A stretch of DNA of 64,000 bases, taken from Glebionis coronaria. Taxonomy: Eukaryota; Streptophyta; Magnoliopsida; Asterales; Asteraceae. The notes under the pieces were generated by a model. The model was not told the DNA's origin and did not search any database. It saw nothing but the letters and a program-made list of their open reading frames with translations. The DNA lies in assembly GCA_025667525.1 (NCBI GenBank), contig CM046875.1, forward strand, positions 117,356,340 through 117,420,339. The letters run 5' to 3'. The translations under genes and the position numbers were made by a program. Below, piece by piece: positions 1 through 11,120 of the stretch; position 1 is the first letter of the stretch, and every line of letters begins with the position of its first letter.

Positions 1-17
1 AAACTTTTTATGTCACC
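1..17 (-). pseudogene. HROB-like exon, distal fragment cut off by Copia-1
   Basis: These 17 bases read on the minus strand as Gly-Asp-Ile-Lys-Lys-plus. They continue the peptide that stops at 31745 (ending Ser-Cys-Leu-Gly). The two ends join in frame as Cys-Leu-Gly-Asp-Ile-Lys-Lys once the retrotransposon at 18-31739 and one target-site copy are removed. The rest of the exon lies left of the window. See the entry at 31745-32134 for the gene family. The fragment is very short, so the call rests on the junction rather than on its own content. Confidence 0.6.
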
Positions 18-392
18 TGTTGTCCCATTTATTTAGAAAATATAGCACGAATTAAAGAAAGAAAATAGATGAAGAAGATGAATTCTAGAGAGAGAAAGTA
101 GTGAGAGAAAGTAGAGAGAGAGATGATTAACTTTGGGAATATTAGATTAGAAGTGAGAAAAATGAACAACCAACCCTCCTAACATGCTAGGAGGGTAGTA
201 TATATAGTCCACCCACATGCGGGCTTTAATGGACTATATATTGGGTCGGGCTTGTCTTTTGGACTTTAATTAGTTTAAATCCAAGCCCGTAAACCACGAC
301 TAATTAACTACCTACTACAACGTTCTAACTAATGTTACAATAATAACCTATGACCGAGCATTCTTGTTTGACTCAATATTTTGAGGCTAACA
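18..392 (-). repeat. Copia-1 3' LTR
   Basis: Near-identical to 31361-31739; the visible differences include a few substitutions and an extra GAGA repeat in the other copy. It begins TGTTGTCCC and ends GGCTAACA on the plus strand. It holds two hairpins (174-195 and 201-240) and a purine-rich GAGAGA tract near 90-125. Confidence 0.93.
174..240. promoter_or_regulatory. Tandem hairpins in the Copia-1 LTR, with a TATA-like core
   Basis: Hairpin 1 pairs CCCTCCTA (174-181) with TAGGAGGG (188-195) around the loop ACATGC. Hairpin 2 pairs TATATAGTCCA (201-211) with TGGACTATATA (230-240). The TATATA arms could act as a core promoter for transcription to the left; this is inference. The same structures recur in the other Copia-1 LTR near 31520-31590. 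Related hairpins with different stem sequence lie in the Copia-2 LTR at 46033-46115. Confidence 0.6.
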
Positions 393-403
393 ATCTCCCC
401 CAA
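393..403 (-). other. Copia-1 polypurine tract
   Basis: On the minus strand TTGGGGGAGAT lies directly against the TGTTAGCC end of the 3' LTR. This is the usual plant Copia plus-strand primer. Copia-2 has the same arrangement at 46216-46227. Confidence 0.85.
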
Positions 404-2799
404 TGTGAGGTCATACCCTTTTTATATTTAGAGATCAGTGGAGATTACGAATCTCGTCATAAATGAGCCTTGAACGTGTAACAGTAGTTTCGTTCCTTCA
501 TGCTGTGATCTTTGAGCCTTTTTTGTTGTCTTTCGACTTTGTCTTTTAGTCTTGAGATCTTCGAATCATCCTTGACTTGTCTTTGCCATCTCACGATCTT
601 GTGTCTTTATCCACATGCTCACACTATCAATTGTTGGATAAGTCTTTGGGCATGAATATGTGGTTATGAATCTTTGACTTTGCTGAATACACCGTGACGC
701 CACCTTCTCGAGACAAAACATAGACACGGACTGAATGGCTTTGACATTCGTCCTAAATCGGTAGCGTTTTACCTCCGGTCGGTGAAGACCGTTATACGAT
801 ATTAAATATCGTACCTGTGATCAGGTAGAGTCAATTAAGAATCTCCTTGACAGGGTTTCGCGGTTGTACTAGCCGTTCTCTTTACTCGACCGTCTCAAAG
901 CAAGACTGCGAACATAAAGAGTGAATTAATTGGATAGATATCCGCTTGATTAAAGTCGTCAATTCAAATTCCTGGAACAAGTGTGATTCGTAAAGAATCT
1001 TACCATTGTTGCTTTCCAGTTGACACAAGCTTGATTCATAAGAATCTCACAAGTCACCTACCGTAGCGCTGTTTGATGTTGGCGCTAGAAGGATTTCCAT
1101 TCGTCACTGTGAATATTAAAGAATATCACTCTGAATGTTCTGGCAAGACCATAAAGATATTGCGTAGAAACCTGAAACGAGTTTGAATCAATTCAGAATC
1201 AAACCACTGTTGCTTTTCAGTTTTACACATGTTCAATTCATAAAGAATCTTGCATATGACCTACCGCAGTGCTGTTTGATGTTAAACTGGAAGGATTTCC
1301 ACTCATCATTGTGAATACTAGGTAGTATCACTCTGAGTGTTCTAGCAATATCACAAGGATATAGTGTAGGACTCTATTGATCTTCATCCGTGTGTCCTAA
1401 CGAGATTTGATTGATCTCTTGGCTCTAGACTCGATTTGTGCACTTTTAGTGTTCGGAGGCTGGAGCAGATGCCACCTATTCAATATCAACTATCTCGGAG
1501 TGAGAAAGTCAATAGAAGTCGTGTTGATCTCCGTGACAATAAAACAAACTTCTTTTGAGAGGAGCCTGAGTAGCTAGGAAAGGGTTGTGCTTCACATCAC
1601 TGGGTCCATGATGAGTTTGTCTTCATGATGAGTTGACCTGATTTCTGCCTAAGTTGTATGGAGGGCTTCTTTCTTTAGACCCTTTAACCTTACATTTCTT
1701 TTTCATTCTTCAACCCCTTCAATGCTTACCAAGACATCATTAATAGCACCTTGTTGTGATTGTTCTAGTGCTATCATCAGTACTTAGTCGGCATTTAGCT
1801 TCGTTCACATTCTACTCCATCTTTCCTAAGGACTTCTAATAATCTATTGGATTGTCCCTGGGAAGATCCCTCCGGTTCTGGTTGGATCATAGGACTTAAA
1901 CCTAACCACCCTTTTGACACAAATAATGTCATGAATTAAAGATGTTGTGGGTATTTGATCGTAACCATGAGTGCTTGAGTCTTTAGATCATATTTTAATC
2001 ACATTTTCTCCCCTATCTCTAATATATAAAATCGTTTGATATTAGAGATACCAAATTTGATTAAAATATATTGTTAAAAATAGTCTTGAAAACTTTCAGG
2101 AGAAAAATGTGTCAAACTTAGCATGAATTTTGGAACGCTCCCCCTCAAAAATTGATCCAATGGAATTGTCATTACGAGGATTTGATCCACATTAAACTTT
2201 TGAGGATAGGAGTTGTTGAACACACAATTTTTGAAAGATTTTGAATATCATTAAGAAATTCTTGAAAAAATTGTGTTCAACGCTTTTTGAAAAATCAATT
2301 CTTTTTGTCGAAAAGGTTTTTATAAAGCATAAACTTGAGTTCATAGACTTTGAATGTCTTGACGAATCCACTCAAGTGTAAGAAGATTTAACTTCTTTTG
2401 CTAAGGGTAAGAGCACTAAATCTTACACTCCCCCGTGAATATAGTTCCGGGTTGCAATCTGAAAGTGATTACAAGCCATTGTGTTGAGCTCAAAGCGTTG
2501 AATGTTTTGTGACAAGCTCAACCCAAGATAGATTGCTCTACCCATTGTTGGAAATATTGTCCAAAATAGACAATTTCCTTTTGAAAAGATAGAAATGACA
2601 TGTTTTAAAAAATATTTACAACTTTCATTCGAGCTTTATGTACACACCCGTGTCGTTATTGAGCGACATTTCTAGGTACGTCCATATTATCGATACTGAA
2701 AGACATGTCGAGAAGAATATTTTTAGATTATCAAATATTTTTTAATTTTGTATTTTGCTTTTTCATTAATATTTACAAGATAGATGTTTGATAGATGAA
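404..2799 (-). other. Copia-1 3' non-coding region with a duplicated module of about 200 bp
   Basis: No gene is supported. Two related copies of a module of about 180-200 bp lie near 985-1165 and 1190-1370. Each has a TTGCTTTYCAGTT start, a CTGTTTGATGTT centre and a TATCACTCTGARTGTTCT end. A palindrome ACGATAT...ATATCGT is at 796-812 and a GGTCGGTGAAGACC hairpin just beside it. The same parts recur in the same order in Copia-2 at about 46690-47300. The segment 2440-2720, next to pol, is also shared with Copia-2 (54815-54970). About 165 bp at roughly 2275-2440 stand where Copia-2 carries its accessory cassette. Confidence 0.7.
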
Positions 2800-3585
2800 T
2801 CAAGCAGGCTTCTTTGCCAGAATCTGCAGTTCTGCTGGAGTCAAACATCTCATACCAATTTGCCTAACAAGATACGCAAACCTCTCTTTCGAAAGAGCTT
2901 TTGTAAACAAGTCAGCTAATTGGTAATCAGTTCCAAAAAAGTATAATTCAAAAATACCCTTTTCAACTTGTTCCTTAATGAAGTGATATCTGACATCAAT
3001 GTGTTTCGTGCGGGAATGCTGTACCGGATTGCAGGAGATGGCTATGGCCGACTTTGAGTCACAGTACATAGGTACTTTATCAAAATGGAAGCCATAATCC
3101 GTGAGTTGTGTTCTCATCCAAACAACTTGAGCACAACACGCATATAGAGACACATACTCCGCTTCAGCTGATGAAAGTGACATGCAATCCTGCTTCTTGG
3201 AAGACCATCCCACAAGCTTGTGTTGACCTAGAAATTGTGCACCACCAGAAGTACTTTTACGTGTATCAAGACACCCTGCATGATCAGAATCTGAATAGGC
3301 CGTTAGAAAGAAACCGGTTTCCCTCGGATACCAGAGTCTCATGTGAATGGTATTCTTAAGGTACCGAAAGATCCGTTTAACCTCCTTGAGGTGCTTTTCA
3401 GTGGGTCGTGCTTTATATCGTGCACAATAACATGTAGCATGATGAATATCAGGTCTGCTTGCTGTCAAGTACATGAGGAACCCGATCATGGAACGATATC
3501 TCGTTTGATCTATGGGTAATCCCTCCAAATCAGCATCTAGGGATGTGGTTGATAATGGTGTCCCAACGGGGTCACATGATGTCAT
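2800..3585 (-). pseudogene. Copia-1 RNase H domain (end of pol)
   Basis: The 261-codon stretch is the C-terminal part of a Copia pol. It has the segment before RNase H (SRPDIHHATCYCARY), then the catalytic acidic residues of RNase HI in SDSDHAGC, SSAEAEYVSL and MYCDSKSAI, and the closing QLADLFTKAL motif. In the element it would degrade RNA in RNA:DNA hybrids during reverse transcription. A stop near 3610 and frame changes near 3690-3720 separate it from the RT part. The product ends normally at 2800, followed by non-coding DNA. Confidence 0.9.
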
Positions 3586-4341
3586 ACCATGCTTTGTGAT
3601 TATCTCTTAACAATACTTAGCTTGGTTAATAAAGATACCACTTGGGGATTGGTGAACTTGAATTCCTAAAAGGAAATTTAGTTCGCCCATCATAGACATT
3701 TCAAATCTGCTGTGCATTACTTTTTAAACCATTTTGAAAGTTTTGGGTTTGTAGACCCAAAAAAATGTCATCAACATAAATCTGCACAAGCAAAATGTCA
3801 TCCCCATATTTATAAGTGAACAAAGTTAAATCAATGGAACCTTTTGAGAAACCTTTGGAGACCAGAAATTTGGAGAGCTCGTCGTACCACGCCCTTGGAG
3901 CTTGCTTGAGTCCATAAAGTGCTTTGTGGAGACGATACACCTTGTCAGGATAATGAGGACTAACGAATCCTTCCGGCTGCGTGACATAAACTTCTTCCTT
4001 CAAAGGACCGTTAAGAAAGGCCGTCTTTACGTACATTTGATAAACGATGAATCCCTTATGTGCAGCATAAGCAAGGAAAACCCTGACCGCTTCCATTCGA
4101 GCTACAGGAGCAAATGATTCTTCAAAATCAATTCCCTCTTTCTGTCCATACCCTTTAGCCACTAGCCTAGATTTATTCTTGATGATCGTGTTCTCTTCAT
4201 CCATCTTGTTTTTCCAGATCCATCGAAGATTTAATGGTGTTACATCGCATGGTCTATCAACAAGTTCCAGACTTTAAGTCTTTCAAATTGTTGAAGTTCA
4301 TCCGTCATCGATTCAATCCAAGCATGATCAGCTAATGCTTC
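3586..4341 (-). pseudogene. Copia-1 reverse transcriptase, broken and lacking a catalytic Asp
   Basis: Minus-strand sequence from 4341 down encodes the RT_RVT2 type polymerase of Copia: the WIES-DEL-QF segment, LVAKGY-Q, FAPVAR, the [12 protein letters not shown] motif and an intact YVDD box near 3780. The first catalytic aspartate, normally in [11 protein letters not shown], is Tyr here (codon at 4033-4031, a GAC to TAC type change). One base appears to be missing near 4264, so the frame shifts before KNKMDEENT. More frame changes lie near 3720 and 3690. The reading frame is cut at 4341 by the Gypsy element and resumes at 17883. Confidence 0.9.
4337..4341. repeat. Target-site duplication GCTTC (left copy)
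   Basis: GCTTC directly precedes the Gypsy LTR and is repeated perfectly at 17878-17882 directly after it. It proves insertion into Copia-1 pol between the integrase and RT parts. Confidence 0.95.
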
Positions 4342-4342
4342 T

Positions 4343-4372
4343 GATGAGACTGTATTTATACATAGTCTCATC
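4343..4372. other. Hairpin at the Gypsy LTR terminus
   Basis: GATGAGACT (4343-4351) pairs perfectly with AGTCTCATC (4364-4372). It sits one base inside the LTR end and recurs at the start of the 3' LTR (14439 onward). It may matter for end recognition or transcript folding; the role is unknown. Confidence 0.6.
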
Positions 4373-6696
4373 GTCCAAATCGGGCTTAAAACGCTTAAAA
4401 TATCATCAAAATACCCCAATATATGCCTGTGTTTGTTCATTGTATATTTTAGGTATGAATATCGTGAATTCACCAAATGATCAAAGGAATCAAGCAAAAA
4501 CGAACACGGGAAACGAAGCCGCACAAAGAACCGGACCCGAATCATGATTTTCCAGTGAAGTCCTTGAAGTTTGAAGATTTGGCAACTTTGGTCCCTCTAC
4601 TTTGGAAGACTTGTCATATTATACCCTTGTGAACACTCAAATTACACATTGGGTCCCTAATATTTCAAGTATATACATAAATGGCCCTTGAAGATATCCA
4701 AATGTGCAAAGAAAGTCCTTATGAAAAGTTTTGAATATCAACATGCCAAAAATGACAAGTATAGCAAAGTTCTTTTCAAAGGAAGAGAGGGGTTTGGATG
4801 TTTATTACAACATGAAGGAAAAAGGAGAGTGCAGGGGGGGTCTTTTGCCAAATATTAAACCCATACCCACTTCATACCTGGTCTGAGCCCACAAAACCCA
4901 CCATAAGCCCATACCCACACCCTTAATACCCGGTTTCATTTATAACCCAGTCAAACCTAAATTAATATTTTAATTCGTTTTTAAACGGATTATTATACTA
5001 ATTTTGGGGCGCCAAAACACGCACTATTCACCATCTTCCCCTAATCCCTCTTAATCCCCAGTCTTAAACCCTAATCCAATTATTGATCAAATCAAGGGGA
5101 TATTCTCCCTAAACCTCCAGATCAACAATTAAGCCCCCCCAAACCAAAACCCACCACTCACTTTACCCAACCCGTGACTCTAAGTGGGGCCCCCGTCCTC
5201 CCCTGCTTCTCCAAAAATGGCAAACTCGAATCTTTTGACTCAATCAACAGCTCTCATTCACTCCTTGGTCCCCAAGTCCAAGATGAACGTATTAGATCAC
5301 TCCACAACAGCTATACAACAGCAGGCAATCACATGTGGTGATTTTTGACCAAGAATTCAAACTGACTACAAGGGCATTGTTGGAATTTTCTAGTTTAGGG
5401 TTTATAGTTTTATGTATTCTAGGACATTCTATAGCTTATTATTTAAAGACCCTCCAGGCTGTGGAGTGTGCTTTGTTCCAGTCTTTGTACTTTTTTTTCA
5501 AAGTAATGATAATGAAACGAATTTAAATTGCAATACTGAGTTCCCTTTTATTTGTTTTCTAGTTTAATTGAAAGTTAGTTTAAGAAATCTCCAAGTTTGT
5601 TTTTAAACACGTTTTCAGAATTTCATTGTTAAAGGAATTGTTGAGAGATTACTTTACAAACTTGGATGAGCTTTTTGAGGAAGTGAAAGTGGAATCAAAA
5701 AGCTCAATCCAAGGTGTTGTTTAAGTAGTTATCATAGGTTTTTAGTTTATTGCTTTCAAAAGGATTTCAAGCAATAATTTGTTTCATTATTTTTTTTAGC
5801 ATAAGCCATAAGCTATAGCAGCTTAATTTATAAGCTTGTTTATAGCTTATTGGTTTGCTCTCAGGTCACTATTTGTGTTTGTTTTAATTTTGGCAGGTAC
5901 ACAAGCTTTCCACCATTTCCATCTCATTTTTCAAGTTTGAAGAAATATTGCACCCTGGTTCTGTTGTTGAACCTCAGCAGGGTTCTTACACTTCTCATAA
6001 GCCCTCCATAAGCTCAAATAGATGGTTTGAGGAAGGCATCAGCTCTTTGCAGGCTTGAACCCCTTTTTTCAATCTTTTTGAAGTTTTTGTGAAATTTATG
6101 TGATTTAGTGTAAACTTGTTTGAAGGTTGAATGTTTCTGTTTAATTAGGCTTATATAAGTATTATATGCATGTTAGAACATCAATTAATTAGTTTAGTTA
6201 TGATTTGAGCTTCTTTGCTTTGTTAATTTTCATTCATAGAATTTAAGGGACTGTTTGGGATTGTGTTTTAGCTAGGATTTTGTGTCAAGTTTTGGCTTGG
6301 CAATAGTTTAGACACATCTTTCATGTTAGTTCCAAGTGTATTCAGTGATTAGAGTTAAGTTTAGATAGGATTTAAGCAGTTTGCATGTGTAGAAATTAGT
6401 AAAAGCAGTTAAAATTCTATCAGTAGGGTATTAAGGCTATTTTAGGTACTTTTAAAACTTGAAACCTAGGTATTAGTTAGACAGTAGGGTGATCTTGGCT
6501 TGAAGACTGATTCTTATGACCATGGTATGCTAGGGAGTACTTTTGGATTGCTTGAAACTCACTAATTTACCAATTGCACCAGCAAAAGCCTCCACAGCCC
6601 CCCCCCCCCCCCCCCCTTTGTATACAGCAACTGCATATTGGCCAATTGAGTTAGATTTTTGCATTGTGCTTGATTATTTTTCTGTTTATATTGACT

Positions 6697-6720
6697 CCCC
6701 ACACTTCCATGAGTGTGGGG
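6697..6720. other. Perfect 9-bp hairpin in the 5' LTR only
   Basis: CCCCACACT (6697-6705) pairs with AGTGTGGGG (6712-6720) around the loop TCCATG. It lies inside the 113-bp segment absent from the 3' LTR. Confidence 0.6.
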
Positions 6721-7909
6721 GTGCCTTTGTTTCCAGTTAAAACTCAAAAACAAGAAAGTTATAGCTCCAAAGAGCACCAGACCCGTTTTTAAAACAAGCA
6801 GTGGGAACTCCTTTCCCACTGCTAGCTTTGCTATTCCCACTGTTTAGCTAAAAGACAGAAAGTGATCAAATGTCACTTTCAAGATCTTAAAATTTTGTCT
6901 TTTGTGAACTTTTTTAAGAATTAGGACTTCAAACTTTTTCCATTATTTTTCTTTTTTAATTCTTAATTTTTTAGTATAATTTAAATTTTTGTTACTGTTC
7001 ATTAAATAATTTTTAGATTATTTAGCTAATTTAATTACTTTTTAATATATCTGTTTTTGTCTTTTAGTGTGAAAAATCAATATTTTTCAGATTTTAAATT
7101 TTTCTTAGATTCAGAAAATTAGTTTAAGATTTTTAGTTTAAAAAAAATATTTACTGTTCACTATTTTAGTTATTTTTTATAATTAAATTAGTTTAATTAG
7201 GGTTTAAGTATTATTCTGTTTTGTCTTTTAGTGCAAGATTTTACATTTTTCAAACTTTTTCAATTTTCTACTGTTCACTAGGGTAATTTAGGATTTTTAA
7301 AATTATCAAATTAATTTTGGCATTATTTTATTATTTTTTAGGATTATTTTAATTTAAAAATAGTTTTTAGTGATTAAAAAATAGAAAAATAGTTTTGAAA
7401 ATTTAGGAAAAATAGTTTTTAGTCTTTAAATAATATAAGTTAGTTATTAGTTCAATAAATTAATATTTTGGGCATTTTGTTAATTATATTTAATTTTTGG
7501 GCTTTAATTAGCATTCAAAATTGAATATTTAATTAATAAAAGGTTTTAAAATATATTTGTTGGATTTTTATTCTTATTTATATTATTTAAGACTTGGTTT
7601 AATATTTTAATTAATTTTTAGGTTTAATTTTTAATTTCGTCACGTTTTACGTATTTACGTTCGCGTTTTACGTCATTACGTCGTAGTTTAAATCGTAGTC
7701 GTAGCTCGTCTTTTATTTTTCTCTTCTAAACCAAAAACGTCACTAATCCAAACTTGATTTTATATATTTTGGCACATTAATACACACACCTCCTTCGAGA
7801 ACGAACCCGCATTTATTCGACTTGTTGGTTTTCCTAAATCGTCAAGTTTAATACTTGCCGCACTTATACGCTCTTTTTCCTAAAAGACGTATTTTACTCA
7901 ATATCATTT

Positions 7910-7926
7910 TGGCGCCGCTGCCGGGG
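7910..7926 (+). other. Primer binding site of the Gypsy element
   Basis: TGGCGCCGCTGCCGGGG starts three bases after the LTR. TGGCGCC-G-TGCCGGGG sites are typical of plant Gypsy elements primed by a tRNA 3' end, often assigned to tRNA-Asp; I did not verify the tRNA. Confidence 0.85.
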
Positions 7927-8759
7927 AGGTGTTTAGTGTGCCATTACTATTAGTATCGTGTTTGTGTGAGTAGTGCGTTTTTGCTTTTCAATTTTTGGAA
8001 AGCGTGAATATCGTACATACTCATTTTTGTTATTTTTCTCTATTATATTATAATATCCAAATAAATCGTGTTTAGTTTTCCTAAACTAAACACACAACAA
8101 TCTTACTATATTGTAGATATATTGGTTTTCGTTTTTATTGTGAATATATTATTACTATATTGTACTACGTAAGAACAATAAAAATACAAGTACTCCAAAA
8201 GCGTGAAAACGCAACCTTGATTCGGGATTTCATCACTCGATCATTGTATTCGAATCCAAAGCAAAAGTTTAAAGGCAAAATAGATAAATACTTTCGTGAG
8301 GCTTAATTTAAATTAACACAAACTATAAGGTGGGTATAAGGCGGTTGTATTTCACGACCTAAAGGAAAAAGGCTCTTAAGTGCTTCGCGCCACCTCGTTT
8401 CCTCCGCTTGCTTGTGCGTGTTTTGAGAAAGAGGGCTAATCGAGGGTTTGCCGCCCAAGTATTATCTACGTATATTATATTTGCTTGTGTTTTCAAGATT
8501 AAACCCTCTTGAACGTTTTGGTGTTCCACCAACGTTCTAAAGTCATCGAGAACGTTCACTCCACGTGATCGTTTTCATTCTTTGAGGCTCCTTTAATCGA
8601 GAAAGTCGATTCGAGGGGAGATTTGTAGATTTGTGTCTACGTAATACATTCAAAAATCCAAAAAAATTAAAAAACCAATCAAAAACCAAAAAAATTGAAA
8701 AAAATCAAAAAAGCCGCAAAAAGAATCTTCTTTGCTACCACCCATTCTACGCTTAGTGC
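7927..8759 (+). other. Gypsy element untranslated leader
   Basis: 833 bp between the primer site and the gag ATG. No gene is supported; the stretch at 8645-8720 is an A-rich simple tract. Its length is usual for plant Gypsy leaders. Confidence 0.6.
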
Positions 8760-11120
8760 ATGCGCACTCGATCGAAGGACTATTCCAATTCTAGTGAAGC
8801 TTCGAATCGACGCAATCGTAATCGAAGGAATCGACGACGTAGACGAGAATTAGAAACCGACGTTCCTAATATCGTTGTTGAAGAAACCGTAGAGGAGATG
8901 GCCGACAATCGTTCGATGATGGAATTGCTCCAAGCGCCCACCGAGGGTTATGGAGACGCGATCGTAATTCCCGCTATCGAGGCGGAGAATTTTGAGATCA
9001 AAAGCGGAATGCTTTCGTTGATCCAAGCTACGAAGTTTCGAGGTCGTGAAGCCGATAATCCTCACGACCATATTCGGAATTTTGATCGTCTTTTAGCCAC
9101 GAGCAAGTTTAAGAACGTCGACACCGATGTCGTCAACCTTATGCTTTTTCCGTACTCGCTCGATGGTGCCGCCAAGGATTGGTACGAGAAAGAGCCACCT
9201 AATTCCATTACTACGTGGAAGGATCTCGTTTCCAAATTCGTTAATTATTTTTTCCCACCGTCTAAGACAACGTTTTTCAAAAACGAGATTACGAAATTTG
9301 AGCAAAAATCGCATGAATCTTTTAGAGACGCGTGGGATCGTTTTAAGGAATTGCTTAGGCAATGTCCTCACTATGGTTTTTCCGAGTTGCACCAAATCGA
9401 TACGTTTTACAACGGTCTTAATTTTCACGAACAAGACTCGTTGAATTCCGCCGCCGGTGGCAACTTTTTGTGTAAGACTCCGAGAGAAGCTTTGATAATT
9501 ATCGAGAACCGATCCAAGGTTTACCAACTCCGCAATGCACCGAGTGTTGCCAATGTCGCCAATGTTAGTAGTTCTAATCGCGACATTGAGAGAGTTGATG
9601 CGAAAGTCGACAAGTTGACGAATGTGTTTACGTCTTTTCTCGTTGAAATGCAAAAGAAAGACGCTCCCGCTACGGTGAAAGCGGTTGAGGTTTCGTGTAC
9701 GTTTTGTGGTGGACCTCATAATTGTTACGAGTGTGCGGCTACGGATGGCCAAACGTCGAATGTGAGTGCGTTAAACAACAATTTTTCTAATCAAAATAAC
9801 GCGGGTCCATCACAACAAGGAAATTATAACCAAGGCAACAATTTTCAAAACCGAAACAATTTTCAAGGAAATAATCAACAAGGAAATTTTTCGAATCAAA
9901 ATCAAGGAGGTTATAATCAAGGTCGTAATATAACTTGGCAAAATCGAGATAACAATCAAGGAAATAATTTTTCAAGTGGGAATCAAAACAATTTTCAAAG
10001 AAACAATCAAAACCAAGGAAACTTTAATTCTAATCAAAATAGTTCGTCAAACGATTTTCAAAATTACATGAAAACGAATGAGGCTAATATGAGACGATTA
10101 GAGGGAGAAATTGGTACTTTGAAAAACGACTTTACAAATACATTGAAATTGCAAAACACGAAGATTGAGCAAGGGCAAATTGATATTAAAAAGATGTTTT
10201 CGGCCATAATGAACAAAGCCTCGGGTTCGTCATCAAATTCATTACCTAGTGACACCGTTGCTAATCCGAAAGAACAATGTAAATCCGCCTCGTCTCGTGA
10301 GAAAGGTCGTGTGATTACCCCTAACCTTGAAGGATTCCGTGTTGTTTATCCCTCTCAACCCTCGACTTCTAAGACGTCTTCTTGTTCTAAAGTCGATGGG
10401 GTGAACGTGGCGACCAAGGAAAAGAGTGCACACCCTCGTGTACCTCAAATTCCATCCACGGTTCAAAAAGAGAGCTTTGTCGACCTTACCAAAGTAACCC
10501 TTGAAGAAACTTGTGCTTCGATCCTTCTAAAAAAACCCAAAAGGCGTATGCCGAGAAAGGAAAAGGATCCGGGCCAATTTCTACTACCTTGTGATTTTTC
10601 CGAGATTGAGGGATGTTTAGCCCTTGCCGATTTAGGTGCTAGCATCAATCTCATGCCTCATTCTCTTTGGAAATTGATGAGATTGCCTTCGCTTACCCCC
10701 ACGAACATGACAATCGAGCTTGCAAATTGTACACCTTTAATACCAATTAGAATAGCCGAGGATGTCTATGTTAGGATTGGAAAGTTTGTTTTTCCCGCGG
10801 ATTTCGTTATATCCGATTACGAGTGTGACCCTAAATGTCCCATTATTTTAGGCCGACCATTCTTATCGACGGCTAGAACCATAATCGACGTTCACGAGGG
10901 GAGACTTACTATGAGATATGGGGATGAAAAAATAGACTTTTTCGCTAGAAAATCCCAAGGATTTAATGAGAATGAAAAAACCGAGGTTTCAAAACCGAAT
11001 GATTCAAATTCTAATGATTTCAAAATGTTTACTTTAGCGGAAAGAATGAAGCTTGATGCATGTTTTGAAAGAATTAAGAAAAACGGTTTTAAAGATGATG
11101 ATTTTAATGATAAAGAATAA
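8760..11120 (+). CDS. Gypsy Gag-protease polyprotein
   Basis: 786 intact codons starting at an ATG. Residues about 85-215 form the retrotransposon gag (capsid) domain, with DWYEKEP, TTWKDLVSKFVNYFFPP and FRDAWDRFKELLRQCPHYG. A degenerate CCHC-like knuckle, CTFCGGPHNCYEC, lies near residue 315. Residues about 340-435 are extremely rich in Asn, Gln, Gly and Phe. A short coiled-coil-like part follows. The aspartic protease part has the active-site-like DLGASINLMP (about residue 627) and the ILGRPFL motif. In the family, Gag packages the RNA and the protease matures the particle. The frame ends at TAA, after which the same frame stays open (next entry). The intact frame suggests a young copy or selection through trans-mobilisation. 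Confidence 0.93.
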   Translation: MRTRSKDYSNSSEASNRRNRNRRNRRRRRELETDVPNIVVEETVEEMADNRSMMELLQAPTEGYGDAIVIPAIEAENFEIKSGMLSLIQATKFRGREADNPHDHIRNFDRLLATSKFKNVDTDVVNLMLFPYSLDGAAKDWYEKEPPNSITTWKDLVSKFVNYFFPPSKTTFFKNEITKFEQKSHESFRDAWDRFKELLRQCPHYGFSELHQIDTFYNGLNFHEQDSLNSAAGGNFLCKTPREALIIIENRSKVYQLRNAPSVANVANVSSSNRDIERVDAKVDKLTNVFTSFLVEMQKKDAPATVKAVEVSCTFCGGPHNCYECAATDGQTSNVSALNNNFSNQNNAGPSQQGNYNQGNNFQNRNNFQGNNQQGNFSNQNQGGYNQGRNITWQNRDNNQGNNFSSGNQNNFQRNNQNQGNFNSNQNSSSNDFQNYMKTNEANMRRLEGEIGTLKNDFTNTLKLQNTKIEQGQIDIKKMFSAIMNKASGSSSNSLPSDTVANPKEQCKSASSREKGRVITPNLEGFRVVYPSQPSTSKTSSCSKVDGVNVATKEKSAHPRVPQIPSTVQKESFVDLTKVTLEETCASILLKKPKRRMPRKEKDPGQFLLPCDFSEIEGCLALADLGASINLMPHSLWKLMRLPSLTPTNMTIELANCTPLIPIRIAEDVYVRIGKFVFPADFVISDYECDPKCPIILGRPFLSTARTIIDVHEGRLTMRYGDEKIDFFARKSQGFNENEKTEVSKPNDSNSNDFKMFTLAERMKLDACFERIKKNGFKDDDFNDKE

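Larger units (their letters stand above)
4342..7906 (+). repeat. Gypsy element 5' LTR (3565 bp)
   Basis: It starts TGATGAGACTG and ends AATATCA, and aligns over its whole length with 14438-17877. It is AT-rich from about 6900 and contains no supported gene. It holds a poly-C run near 6598-6617 that is much shorter in the 3' LTR, and a 113-bp segment (6664-6776) missing from the 3' LTR. Confidence 0.95.

Noticed and set aside
6543..6840. Frames on both strands around the poly-C run of the Gypsy 5' LTR
   Set aside because: They lie in LTR sequence, depend on the poly-C length and are not kept in the 3' LTR.
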